Assembly (NCBI GenBank): GCA_021292165.1
Contig: CM037877.1
Location: 164,692,242-164,756,241 of the forward strand
Direction: 5' to 3'
DNA from: Shinisaurus crocodilurus
Lineage: Eukaryota; Chordata; Lepidosauria; Squamata; Shinisauridae
DNA length: 64,000 nucleotides
Shown: piece after piece, positions 54,591 to 63,739 of the stretch
Position numbering within the stretch: the first letter of the stretch is position 1
Layout of the letters: each line of letters begins with the position of its first letter
The notes under the pieces: model-generated
The model's database searches: none
What the model was told of the DNA's origin: nothing
What the model saw: only the letters and a program-made list of their open reading frames with translations
Position numbers and translations under genes: made by a program

Positions 54591-55288
54591 TTCTAAAATG
54601 TGAGTCCACCTTTCTGTTCTGAAGTGATACAAATAGGGGGTGCCAGGTTTAGACCCCGAGAGGACTCCTGTATTTCTAAGTGTGGTTCTGAAGAGAAAAC
54701 AGTCACCTGTGGCTTCTTCCATCGTTGCAATCAGATCTGTGAATGGAAATCCACACAGTGCACAAAGTCTATTCAACTCTTCAAGGTACCAACGTTCTCA
54801 CAGGGTCTGAATATTGCAATCCCCGAAGTAAGAATTATGAGCGTTGGAAGATGGGTTTTACTTCTACCACTAGTAGGATGTGCAATTGGAGAGAGTGCAT
54901 CACTTTTCTGCCACTCCTCAGTAATGATTGGAGGGCAGCGGTGGGGGACGACGACGACAGAGTTACATATTTCCCGACAGTTAATGCTGTGCTAAAACGA
55001 GTCCTCCAATTTCCTGAGAGTTTTCTTCTCCTGTGAAAGAGGCTTCTGGTTTTCTGCCTCATTTTCAGGGTGCTTTGGAATTTGTTTTGTTGATGTTTTT
55101 GTGCTTACCATATCATTGTGAGATGGCTGAGTGTGCTGTTTTTTCTTTTCCTTTTTTGCTTTCTATTGCACATAATTCCATTGCTCTGCAGCCTAGCTGA
55201 AGTGTGGGGAAGCTGGGGGAGGTTGCAGATTGCCAGAGAAATTCTTGTACATTAGTGTGCAATGCAACACAGGACACTCACACACCTA
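54591..55288. other. Non-coding or unrecognised; overlapping open frames
   Basis: Two plus-strand frames (131 codons at 54600-54995; 97 codons at 54743-55036) overlap in different phases. Neither resembles a family I know, and plausible splice borders are not evident. No repeats visible, so a conserved non-coding element is as likely as an exon. Confidence 0.35.
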
Positions 55289-55724
55289 GGGCCGGTTCAT
55301 ACAACCCAGGTGGCGAGCGGGGGAGGCACCATGGGATGTCTGCGGGGTCCGGCAGGGTGCCACAGACAACCTGCACCCCGCATGCATGGGCAGACCACAG
55401 TGGAGCCAGCAGTCCCCGCACTGCAGCGTGGGCCTCCCGGAGCTAGGGGCGGCAGCTCGGGATGCCCTGCGGGGCCGTTGGCCCCTACAGGCTGGAGTGG
55501 CCGCAGCTCGGCGCTCTGGGCTGCCACCTCTGTGCGTCCACAGGTGTTCACACGGCAGGATGGCCACACGCGGTAGGGACTTACCCCTCTACCGCCCATG
55601 GTGACTTTCCATGCTTCCCGTGTGCAGCTGTCCCGTGGGGGTGCCCCCGGCCAGCGTTCACATGATGCGGGAACCGCGGGGGGCTTCTGCTCCCCCACGG
55701 TTCCCGTGTTGTGTGAACCAGCCC
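55289..55724. mobile_element. GC-rich terminal-inverted-repeat element, 436 bp
   Basis: Starts GGGCCGGTTCATACAACCC and ends TTGTGTGAACCAGCCC, inverted termini. The interior is markedly GC-rich compared with both flanks, and symmetric blocks (GCGGGGGAGGCACCATGGGA against CCCGTGGGGGTGCCCCC) suggest longer arms. Flanks CTA and ACA give no duplication. The termini resemble those at 22098 (GGCTGGGTTCAGACAACACG), so the two may be related. All the 67-133 codon frames here are compositional. Confidence 0.72.
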
Positions 55725-55960
55725 ACAGAGTTTGGCCACTTCATAACTAAGGTAAGCACAACTAAAAGCCCCACATCCCACCTGCAAGAATGTCCCTGAA
55801 ATTATCTCATTTTTAGAAAGATTCAAAAGCAATTTCTTTTCTATCAAACTGAATGAGAATGATAAAAAAGAAATAGAAGAAATTTTCAGCACAGGTATAT
55901 CTGGGCAGTGAAGTATTGGTAGAGGCTGGATTGCATGAAGTCATCAGGAACTGGATCTGA
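55725..55960. other. Non-coding spacer
   Basis: AT-rich; nothing recognised. Confidence 0.45.
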
Positions 55961-56329
55961 GGGCCAAACTAGATGCTACATTAAATATAGCAATATTGAC
56001 CAATTCTTTTTTTAACCTTGAAGTAATCTGGACTGGGACCATCACACATGGGTAGGGGAGGTTTAAACTTACCCACCCGTCACTTCCCCCACTAAATCCC
56101 CCCCTGGGGGCTAAAAAAGGAAATAACCTTCCATTGGCACCAATTGAGTTTCTCTTTCTTTTTTAGCCCCCATGGAGGGGAAGGGGCTGGGTGGAAAGGT
56201 TTAAACCTGCCCTGCTCATGGACAGTGGTCCCAATCTGGATCCAGGATCCATGTGGTTACTTAAAGTAAAAAATAATAATGATGAAGATCAGCCGCATGC
56301 TGCATATTCAACAGTGTCTAGTTTAGCCT
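55961..56329. mobile_element. Terminal-inverted-repeat element, 369 bp
   Basis: Starts GGGCCAAACTAGATGCTACA and ends ACAGTGTCTAGTTTAGCCT, inverted. Internal inverted pairs continue inward: GACTGGGACCATCACACATG with CATGGACAGTGGTCCCAATC, GTAGGGGAGGTTTAAACTTA with AAAGGTTTAAACCTGCCC, and CTGGGGGCTAAAAAAGGAAA with TTCTTTTTTAGCCCCCATG. Left flank TGA, right flank TAA: compatible with a mutated TWA duplication. Confidence 0.78.
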
Positions 56330-57114
56330 TAAGTTTGCAACCTTTACTAACTGATTATTTTAATCAGAGTAAATGTGGCTAAAGTTGCAGGGTTAAGTTA
56401 GAGACTGTGGGTGTGGTGCATTTCGGAGTGCCAATTTTGCTACGACAATATTAAAAAAGAATCTTGTCTATTAGGTACCAATCATCACAGTAGATTTTAT
56501 TTCCAAATTGATGGGATCTTCCTAAAGCAGAACTAGAGTAAAGTCAATGCTCTTCACCACTGATTTTTAATTGAGGTGAAAAGGAAGCTCATTAAATGGT
56601 TAGAGAATTATTGTTCTGTGTATGCAAAAGCTATGTGGTGTTCCCCACCCCAAATAAAACTTACAACTATAAATACCAACCTGTCTTAGACTAGATTAAA
56701 GACTGAAGAGATACACTTTCAGCATAATGCATAGAGATTTAATCATGTGAGCCCAGTTCTCATTGAAAGGCAGCTGCATGGCTTAATCCTCAACAATGTA
56801 GCCTTCAGCACCTGCTAAATTTGCGTATGAAAACTCAGCGGAGTGTTTGGTAAATGTGACATGCAACACAGCATTTAATGCACTAGGAAATGATAGCATT
56901 GCTTGCTTCTGAAACATGCAACACTTTGAGTTACTAGTTAAGCTCAATGCTTTGCACAGCAATCCTAAAAAACATTTACTTGGAAACAAGTCCCATTGAT
57001 CTCCCTGGAGCTCACTGTCAGTCAGCTGAAAACTCCAGCAGTACTGCTCTGCAAATGTATTGAGAATGCAAAAATTGGGGCATGATCCAGCCAAACTTAA
57101 TTTGGATAGGAGAG
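56330..57114. other. Non-coding, no feature recognised
   Basis: AT-rich and repeat-poor, except AACATTTACTTGGAAACAAG with TCCCATTGATCTCCC (56972-57006), a degraded short-MITE core. Confidence 0.5.
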
Positions 57115-57540
57115 GTACAGCTCAATTCTATGCACACTTACTCAGAGGCAATTAGGGTGTAAAAGAGGACTGCCCTCTATTTTGAAGGAGTCTGCTATTT
57201 GAAGGGCTGTCCAGTCCAAAACTGGTTTAAAAATAAGAACCATCAGAAGAAAGAGCTGGACTTGAAGCTGTCCACCAACAGCACCTGGACAGCAGACTGA
57301 TCAAGGCCCACAGGCACCTGGTCACAGTCTTCCACACTATGGTGAGATGTACTGTATCTATATTTAAATTATAATAATGATGTCTAAATTCGCATCTACA
57401 CATAAATTAGCATGTGCAAATTTTATGCAAATCGATGTCCTCTTTTGTCCTCATTTTTGGTGATTCACAAGTCGCCGCCCTAGAAATAAGTCCCACTGTA
57501 GTCCATCCAGCTTACTCCCTTATAAATGTGTTTAGGATAA
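57115..57540. mobile_element. Short Harbinger-like MITE split by a later insertion
   Basis: Left part CAGCTCAATTCTATGCACAC with TTACTCAGAGGCAAT (57119-57153). The right part resumes after 57481 with GAAATAAGTCCCACTGTAGT, GCTTACTCCCTTATAAATGT and GTTTAGGATAAGC. The pieces join to the short MITE seen at 60768. The outermost right bases merge into the TA repeat. Confidence 0.6.
57157..57481 (-). mobile_element. Unnamed interspersed family, copy 5 (nearly complete)
   Basis: Plus strand runs GGGTGTAAAAGAGGACTGCC, GGGCTGTCCAGTCCAAAACT, TCTTCCACACTATGGTGAGA, ATCTACACATAAATTAGCAT, and TTTTGGTGATTCACAAGTCG then CCGCCCTA. Short inverted termini TAGGGTG/CGCCCTA and the duplicated host bases on both sides (GAGGCAAT and GAAATAAG, about half matching) suggest a DNA transposon with an 8-bp duplication. 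Confidence 0.68.
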
Positions 57541-57542
57541 GC

Positions 57543-57559
57543 ATATATATATATATATA
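57543..57559. repeat. (AT)n tract, left flank of composite element
   Basis: About eight AT units between the MITE end and the terminus CACCGTATTTTTCGC. Confidence 0.9.
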
Positions 57560-58108
57560 CACCGTATTTTTCGCACCATAAGACGCACTTTTCTCCCCCC
57601 AAAAAGGAGGGGGAAATGTCTGTGCGTCTTATTGAGTGAATGCTGGAAAAAAACCAAATAATTTCCCCCCCTACCTTCCTCTGCGTGCCTCCAACCGGTC
57701 CAGCGGAAGAGAGGAGGGCTCCTGCAGGGGAAAAAACTTGGCAGCGGCAGCGGCACGCACCCCCCCCGGCAGCAGGGACGCGAGCGGGTGAGCGGCAGAA
57801 GAGAGGAGGGCTCCTGCGCACTCCCAAAAACTTTGCCGCGGCAGCGCAGCGGCGGCACCCCCCCCGGCAGTAGGGACGCGAGTGGGCGGGCGGCGGAAGA
57901 GAGGAGGGCTCCTGCGCGGAGCGGGACAAGGCCGCCCGCTCCCCAAAAAACTTTGCCGCCGCCTCACATCTGGCTTGATCCTGTTGGCGGGGGCAGCCCG
58001 ATTTCGCTCTACTGAGCGGCGCAGAGCGTTCTCCGCGCCGCTGCCGCTGCCGCTGCTGCTGGAGTCAATGCCGGAGCCGCTGAAGCCACCGCCGTGTCAC
58101 ATACGGCT

Positions 58109-58234
58109 GCTTCGGTGCGCTGGACCCCCGCGCTATGATTTTGGCGGGGGAACCAGGGCAACAGGGCTTAACCAGCCCTGTTGCCCTGCTTTCCCCCCGC
58201 CAAAAACATAGCGTGGGGTCCAGCGCGCCGAAGC
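58109..58234. repeat. Long GC-rich palindrome inside the composite element
   Basis: Arms of nearly 60 bp around a TTAACC-like centre at about 58168: GCTTCGGTGCGCTGGACCCC, TTTTGGCGGGGG and CCAGGGCAACAGGGCT on the left, mirrored by AGCCCTGTTGCCCTG, CCCCCGCCAAAA and GGGTCCAGCGCGCCGAAGC on the right. Confidence 0.9.
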
Positions 58235-58557
58235 AGGGTCCCGTCGCGTCACTTCCGCCGCGCCAGAACTGATGCGATGGGACCAGCGCGGCCGGCTCGC
58301 TGCGGAGAGCGCAAGCCGGCGAGGAGGCAGGTAGGCCCACGTGAAAGCAGTAATGGTTATCAGAAAACAAGGGGAAAAAGATTCATGTGCAAATTATTGG
58401 AAAACTAAGAAGTGAGGCTTCCAAGTAGATTTGAACCACAACAACTCTTTTTATTTACTGTATATAGACTTTGAAAAATGGCAACATGGTTCTTCACAAA
58501 AGGACCGTACCTTGTCATGCTAGGGCTACTTCGCTCAAAGCCTTTTCTCAATCACAG

Positions 58558-58640
58558 TAAAGAAGAATAAAACTCAAATTACAATATCGCCCCTCCCATC
58601 CCCGCAGCGATATTGTAATTTGTGTTTTATTCTTCTTTAT
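58558..58640. repeat. AT-rich hairpin inside the composite element
   Basis: AAAGAAGAATAAAACTCAAA with TTACAATATCGC pairs with GCGATATTGTAA and TTTGTGTTTTATTCTTCTTT across about 16 bases. Arms about 33 bp with one mismatch. Confidence 0.9.
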
Positions 58641-58831
58641 AACCTGTTTTGGATTGTTTTTAAGAAATGCAGGGTTAAAAAAGCAGTTAATAAATAAATA
58701 AATGTATGGAGATATTATTTTGTTCTCTTGTCATTAGTTTTCCAATAATCTGCACATGAATCTTTTTTTCCTTGTTTTCTTCCTCTAAAAACTGAAGTGC
58801 GTCTTATGGCCCTGGGGCGTCTTATGGAGCG

Positions 58832-58834
<3 letters not shown>

Positions 58835-58898
<64 letters not shown>
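58835..58898. repeat. (TA)n followed by (GA)n
   Basis: About 16 TA units, then about 15 GA units from 58868. It forms the right border of the composite element. Confidence 0.95.
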
Positions 58899-58899
<1 letters not shown>

Positions 58900-59300
58900 A
58901 AAAACTGACCACACAGTCTCTTGCCTATCATAATCTGAAATGGATACTTGTACATGAGTATAGATTTGCAGGCGCTCTTACATTTGCAAATATAAAACAC
59001 GCCTTCCAGACAAAGATAGACACCTTGACATGTCATTGATTTTAGTGGGACAGTGAAGCATGTGCTTAATTCAGAAACCAACAGGACCTAACAGTTAACT
59101 TTGGTTCATGAGCTTACAGTTTTTCCAGTGGGCAAAGTATTCTTTCTCTCAGCTGAGAAGCACACTGCATAGAAGACATGAAGGGCACTAAACAACACCT
59201 GCACCGACAAATCAATACATGTAAATTATAAATCCACACACATGGCTAACAGTGCAGTCCTATGCACATTTATTCAGAATCAAGTCCCAGGCTTGGGCTG
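58899..59300. other. Non-coding; short-MITE relic at the end
   Basis: Mostly unassigned. ACAGTGCAGTCCTATGCACA and TTTATTCAGAATCAAGTCCC (59251-59290) are the left half of the short MITE family, cut off where the palindrome at 59301 begins. Confidence 0.5.
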
Positions 59301-59476
59301 GTGGCTCCTATGTCAGCGGGGCTGTGTATCCACTCCCAATTTTAGTCTGAACTTTAAAGGAGCTATCCATGGTGGTGAACCCGATCTCCAAAATAGGTTT
59401 GGCACTATGGATAGCTCCTTAAAAGTTTGGAGTAAAATCCGAAGTGGATACACAGCCCTGCTGACATTGGAGCCAC
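59301..59476. mobile_element. Palindromic element, 176 bp
   Basis: Left arm GTGGCTCCTATGTCAGCGGG, GCTGTGTATCCACTCC and GGAGCTATCCATGG; right arm CTATGGATAGCTCC, GAAGTGGATACACAGCCCTG and CTGACATTGGAGCCAC. Arms of about 75 bp. The family is unknown to me, and no target duplication is evident. Confidence 0.8.
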
Positions 59477-59520
59477 TGCCTCCAATGTGTGAGATTCACT
59501 TCCAGGCAAAGTGGATACAG

Positions 59521-59610
59521 CAGGGATGGAGAACCTCCCCCCCCCCACACCAAGGGCTGCATTCCTTTGGGGGGAAGTGGTAAGGGGTCAGAAATACTGA
59601 AGGTGCAGGA
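59521..59610. repeat. Left end of a hAT element related to 46686
   Basis: CAGGGATGGAGAACCTCCCC with CACCAAGGGCTGCATTCC parallels CAGGGGTGGTGAACCTCC and AGGGCCAAATTC. No right terminus identified. Confidence 0.5.
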
Positions 59611-60275
59611 ACCCATCCTCTGTTTTACCTGGGCGCCCTCTGTGCACTGGGAGGGGAGGTTTAACCTCTCCTGCCCTGCCTCAGTCCTGGCAAAAATTAC
59701 CCCCCCTCCCACCCCCCAGTTGCTATTAGCCTCAGAACCAGCCAGGATTACGCAGGCATTAATTTCTGCAAGATGGTGACACATGCTAAAGCTCTTCATG
59801 GGCTGTGACCTACACACTTTTTTCTATATGAGATGCACCACCACCTCCACCGCCTGTGCTCTGCAGATCGGATTCAGCTCTGGATACCTCTGAGATCATC
59901 GGTTGCAAGGGGTAGTGCTTTTACTGTGATCACTCGCATTGCCAATTCTTGATTATTATTATTATTTGTAATGCCTGGGCAGAGTGTGATGGGGCCAGGG
60001 GGTTGATCCATCCATTTTGGCAGCCTGAGGATACAGCCCAGTGGTTTTTGGTGGGTCTGGGAATGGAGGCCAGATATTTTTCTGAGTCCAGGGTGCAGGA
60101 CCCAGCAACAAACCTGTCTATGCACTTAAGATGTATAGCTAAAGAAACAAACAATAAACAAAATAGCAAAGGATAGAAAAAAAAACAGCTTTGCTCTCTT
60201 GCTTTATGGGCGTCTGGTCCTAAAGAAAACACACACACACACACATCTAGGTTGAATTTTTCTGGTTGGTTGGCA
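59611..60275. other. Non-coding, no feature recognised
   Basis: A (AC)n run lies at 60227-60245. No gene: frames at 59419-59817 and 59930-60313 overlap each other in several phases. Confidence 0.5.
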
Positions 60276-60560
60276 ATCCTAGTGATTGCTCCAATACTCT
60301 GGAGTGACCTCACTGATGAGGTCAGGAGCTGTTCCCTCTTTCTGCAGTTTGAAGGGGGTGTACAACTGGCTTACTTCAAAAGGCTTTTGGCTGCTAAGTT
60401 CTGTGTGCTGCTGTTACTGTTCTGAGTGATTGCTGTTTCTGGAGAATTTTAGTGGGGTTTTGTTGTTTGAAACTGGTTGTTTCAATCAGAGATAGAAGTA
60501 AGCTGCCTTGAGTTTCAGAAAGGCGAAGTACAAATATCTTCATATGAAATAAATTTGATT
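60276..60560 (+). repeat. L2-clade LINE 3' part
   Basis: GTGACCTCACTGATGAGGTC then CTTACTTCAAAAGGCTTTTG reads like the LINE C-terminus (AYFKRLLAAK). The 3' UTR follows: GTAAGCTGCCTTGAGTTTCA, GAAAGGCGAAGTACAAATAT and an A-rich end. Confidence 0.6.
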
Positions 60561-60614
60561 GGGCACACTGATTTTATTATGTTAGGATATAATTCAGAAA
60601 AGAGAAACATTTTA

Positions 60615-60700
60615 AATGATGCAATCCTATCCAGATGTACCTGGGAGTAAGTCCCATTGAATTAAATGGTGCTAACTTCTGGGTAGACGTGTATAGGAGA
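60615..60700. repeat. Short Harbinger-like MITE relic
   Basis: GATGCAATCCTATCCAGATG, ACCTGGGAGTAAGTCCCATT, GAATTAAATGGTGCTAACTT and GTAGACGTGTATAGGAGACC. Ends are worn and no duplication is seen. Confidence 0.6.
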
Positions 60701-60767
60701 CCCTTTGATTTGAATCAAAGAGTTACGCATGTTCTTAAATCTTTTCCATTTAAATGAATGGCACTTA

Positions 60768-60861
60768 CAGTGCAATTCTACACAGTCCTATCCTATACTC
60801 AGAAATTCCCATTGAGTTCAATGGGACTGACTCTCAGGTAAGTGGGTATAGGATTGCACCT
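60768..60861. mobile_element. Short Harbinger-like MITE, 94 bp, TTA duplication
   Basis: CAGTGCAATTCTACACAGTC, CCCATTGAGTTCAATGGGAC, TCAGGTAAGTGGGTATAGGA and TTGCACCT. Flanked by TTA at 60765-60767 and 60862-60864. The centre CCCATTGAGTTCAATGGG is itself a perfect palindrome. Confidence 0.78.
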
Positions 60862-61428
60862 TTAGTGCTCATGTCCTTTCTTTTTCCTTTAAATTGTTCT
60901 AAACTGACTTAGGTAAAGCAAACATCAAATAAATAGATAAAAGAAAAAAAAAACATATTTTATTGTAAAGATTAAACAGGAATGTAACTGCAGTCCAAAT
61001 GCAGCACTTCTTTAGTAGGGCGAAAGCAAACTGGGGAAGGGATTAGCCCAAACACACATACCACGGGCTATGCACAGACAACCACCTCATCAGCAGTATG
61101 GATTCAATGCCATTTAGGATAAAACACAATGCATCAAACACGACACTTCAGGTTTCATCAGGACGTTGCACTCTTGGCATGTTGCTTTTAACATGAAGTG
61201 ACACAGCAGTTGACATACAATTCATGTTGCCCACAAGAAGGTGGGATGTGATTCACTGCATATTCCAAATGCATGTTTAGACTGTGTCAGTCTTTATTTG
61301 GGAAGCAACTAAATACTGAAGCCTGATGCTTTCGCTCAAACTTTAACAACTTTCTTGACACTTGATCCATTTGCCAGCTTTTCCAGAATACACAAAAAGA
61401 GCAAATTCAAATTCAGACAATGAAGACT
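60862..61428. other. Non-coding, no feature recognised
   Basis: AT-rich, without a nameable repeat. Confidence 0.5.
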
Positions 61429-61431
61429 CTC

Positions 61432-61462
<31 letters not shown>
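61428..61462. repeat. (CT)n microsatellite
   Basis: About 16 CT units, nearly perfect. Confidence 0.95.
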
Positions 61463-61466
<4 letters not shown>

Positions 61467-62912
61467 TATCCTCAGATCTCACAATTCAAGTACTGCTTTC
61501 TGAACGACATACTGGCTTCAGAGCATTCTGTGATTGGGTGTCTGAAACACTGTAGGAAACATAATTGTCGTAACATTAAATTCAGTGACATTTCTCTGTC
61601 TCTTTCTTCTGCAGCTGTCTTTAAATTGGCTTCAGCTATTAAACCACCAGCAGCTATAGTTGTTAGCCAAACGGTTTATGTAACCAAAAAAAATTCAAAC
61701 TAATCCTTTCATAAAATTTTCAGCAAGGATTCCAGCTAATGAAAGGCCTATTTGTGAGGTGCTAAAACATGTATACACATAGGTATTGCCCCATTTATCA
61801 GACATGAGAGCTAATTACCTCATACACAGCTATATTTCTTCCATCCTCTGCATTTCAATTCCCAATATTAGCACATAGGTGGTCAAGCTGACCATTGAAT
61901 AGGCTGCATGAGCATGAATGCATTAAATAATTTAATGTTAGGAGAGTTTATTAAACTGCCACAATCTAATCAGCATACGTACCTGCCTTCATTAATCTTG
62001 CACTGGTCCATGGTGTGTCTCCACAGCCAACACAGAGAGTGCTAATGTTAACAAACAGGGCCAGTTAATCAAGGAAAATTTACTACGAACCACATGACTG
62101 TGCATACCGCAATCTAATTACAATCAGACTTAACCTCTTCATTATCTGAACATGTTCCCTTTCCACTGCCACACCAGGCTGTAGAGAACTGAAGCACGGC
62201 AGTGTTCATTAGAGCCGGGAATGTTTGCATTAAGTCAACATTTTCAAACTTGGGAGAATTTTGGCATAGTCAAGTCTGTGTTTAAACAACTCCTCATTAG
62301 ATTCCCTGCCACAGGATTATTGCAGTGAGTTTAGGTCTAGCTCCCCCAGCTGTTAAAGCTGGTGGTGGGGAGGAAGAAGGAACTGGTTAGGAAGGATGGA
62401 TGGTTATTAGAAACATGTGTTTCAGAATGAATGTCCATAATAATCGGGAGTAATTCAAATGGAATTTAGTCGTTGATAAATTGCCAATTACAAATAGGTT
62501 GCACAGGCAGAATATATTATAATATAAAATATTTAGCTAATTCAGTAGTAGAATAACCTTTTTAAGTGACACAGCCTTTTGGATATCAGTATGAGTAGGC
62601 ACTCAATTCATTTTCTTTGCAGGATAGGCCACGATACCCTGTGACTGGCTGCACTTATGAAAGACTAAGGACACTATCCAACAGTGCATGTTGGCAGGGA
62701 AAAGGTGAAGAGCTGCTTTCTATAACTGTAAGGGAAGTTGCTGTTTTTAAAAAGGGCAGACTTGTTGGGAGTAAATGCAAGGGCCTCACTGGTAAAGAGG
62801 GAGCCACTATGCAGCTTTTGATGAGCTGTCACAGGGAGAATATTGCTTTGCTTCTTGTGGAAGAAGAATCCTAATATGTTCTGTTAGGTATCATAGGGCT
62901 GCATTGAATGGA
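61463..62912. other. Repeat-poor stretch; candidate conserved non-coding DNA
   Basis: About 1.4 kb without visible transposons. Blocks such as TTAATCTTGCACTGGTCCAT (61994), AGGGCCAGTTAATCAAGGAA (62057) and CGCAATCTAATTACAATCAG (62109) combine TAAT-type cores with moderate complexity. The 85- and 113-codon frames at 62617-62874 and 61362-61703 have no known content. Confidence 0.4.
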
Positions 62913-62991
62913 TTGTATATCCAACATTAGTCTTACTTAAATACCATTCAATGGGTCTCCTTTAAGTAGGACTAACATTGGATACATACAA
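62913..62991. mobile_element. Palindromic MITE-like element, 79 bp
   Basis: TGTATATCCAACATTAGTCT with TACTTAAA pairs with TTTAAGTAGGACTAACATTG and GATACATA around CATTCAATGGG. Arms about 28 bp. Possibly a small relative of the short MITE family, with a different terminus. Confidence 0.7.
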
Positions 62992-62999
62992 CCCATGTA

Positions 63000-63289
63000 G
63001 TTTAAGATTCTTCTGTTACTAATATCTGCCTATCCTTATTATTTAGAAACAGATCTTGTATACCAGAAAAACGAAAACATAAGCCAGACAGTTTATCCCA
63101 CCCCACATCCAGCCTTCACATACATACCTATTGTCTAATTGCTCTATCTATTCACCCTTAATTTCACCCTTAAGTATGCAGATTTTCCCAGTTTACCCAA
63201 ATGTCTGTTGGGTTGTTAAAACCTTAATCTTTAGGGGCACAAGTGGTTGCTCACTCATCAAATTGTTTTTAACTTGCTAGATCAAATTG
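63000..63289. other. Non-coding spacer
   Basis: No feature recognised. AATTTCACCCTTAAGT-type short duplication near 63159-63175. Confidence 0.45.
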
Positions 63290-63508
63290 ATTTTTTTAAT
63301 GTTATGACTGTACTTTTATTTTATTTTTATTCTGCTCTTTTTTGAGTTTATCCTGCTAAGTTTAGTGTTTTATTGCTGTTTTACCATTGTTTTAATTGTT
63401 GTTAAACATTAAACATGTTATTAATTATTAATCATTGTTGTTAGCCACCTTGAGCTCTACTGAGGAAAGGTGGAAGTGTCCACATGTTTCAAATAAATGA
63501 ATCAATGC
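63290..63508 (+). repeat. LINE 3' tail fragment
   Basis: TTTTATTGCTGTTTTACCAT, GTTGTTAGCCACCTTGAGCT, GAGGAAAGGTGGAAGTGTCC and AAATAAATGAATCAATG show the usual 3' UTR of an L2-clade LINE. Confidence 0.6.
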
Positions 63509-63739
63509 CTGCCACTTGAGACTATTTCATTTGAGTGAGACACCTTCTGAGACTACATTTGCATGGAAAATGGGAGACCTCTCCTGCTATTATAAAAAGG
63601 AACACCCAGCTTTCAACAACTCCTGCCCCCCCCATCACTATGACATGCAAGGCAGCTGCAACTGACCTGCATCGTGGCAGGTGAAGCTCATCCTTTCCTG
63701 GGAAAAGCAGGTCTGTTCAGTGTCCACTGTCATACGTGC

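Larger units (their letters stand above)
57560..58834. mobile_element. Composite fold-back element, about 1.27 kb
   Basis: Left end CACCGTATTTTTCGCACCAT with AAGACGCACTTTTC; right end GAAGTGCGTCTTATGGCC and GGGCGTCTTATGGAGCGAAA, inverted. The last right-hand bases are replaced by the TA tract. Inside: a GC-rich triplication (starts 57701, 57791, 57891, unit about 90-100 bp, marked by GAGAGGAGGGCTCCTGC); a palindrome at 58109-58234; an inverted pair at 58364-58408 and 58734-58779; and a hairpin at 58558-58640. Termini of the form 'accgtatttttcgctccataagacgcac' are known from vertebrate DNA transposons, and TA at both borders fits Tc1/mariner-type insertion. It encodes no recognisable transposase. 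Confidence 0.7.

Noticed and set aside
54600..55036. 131- and 97-codon overlapping frames, possible exon
   Set aside because: Different phases, no recognisable motif and no convincing splice borders; left as unassigned sequence.
57640..58015. GC-rich open frames suggesting a CpG-island promoter and first exon
   Set aside because: The GC-rich block lies inside a transposon with inverted ends and consists of tandem 90-100 bp units.
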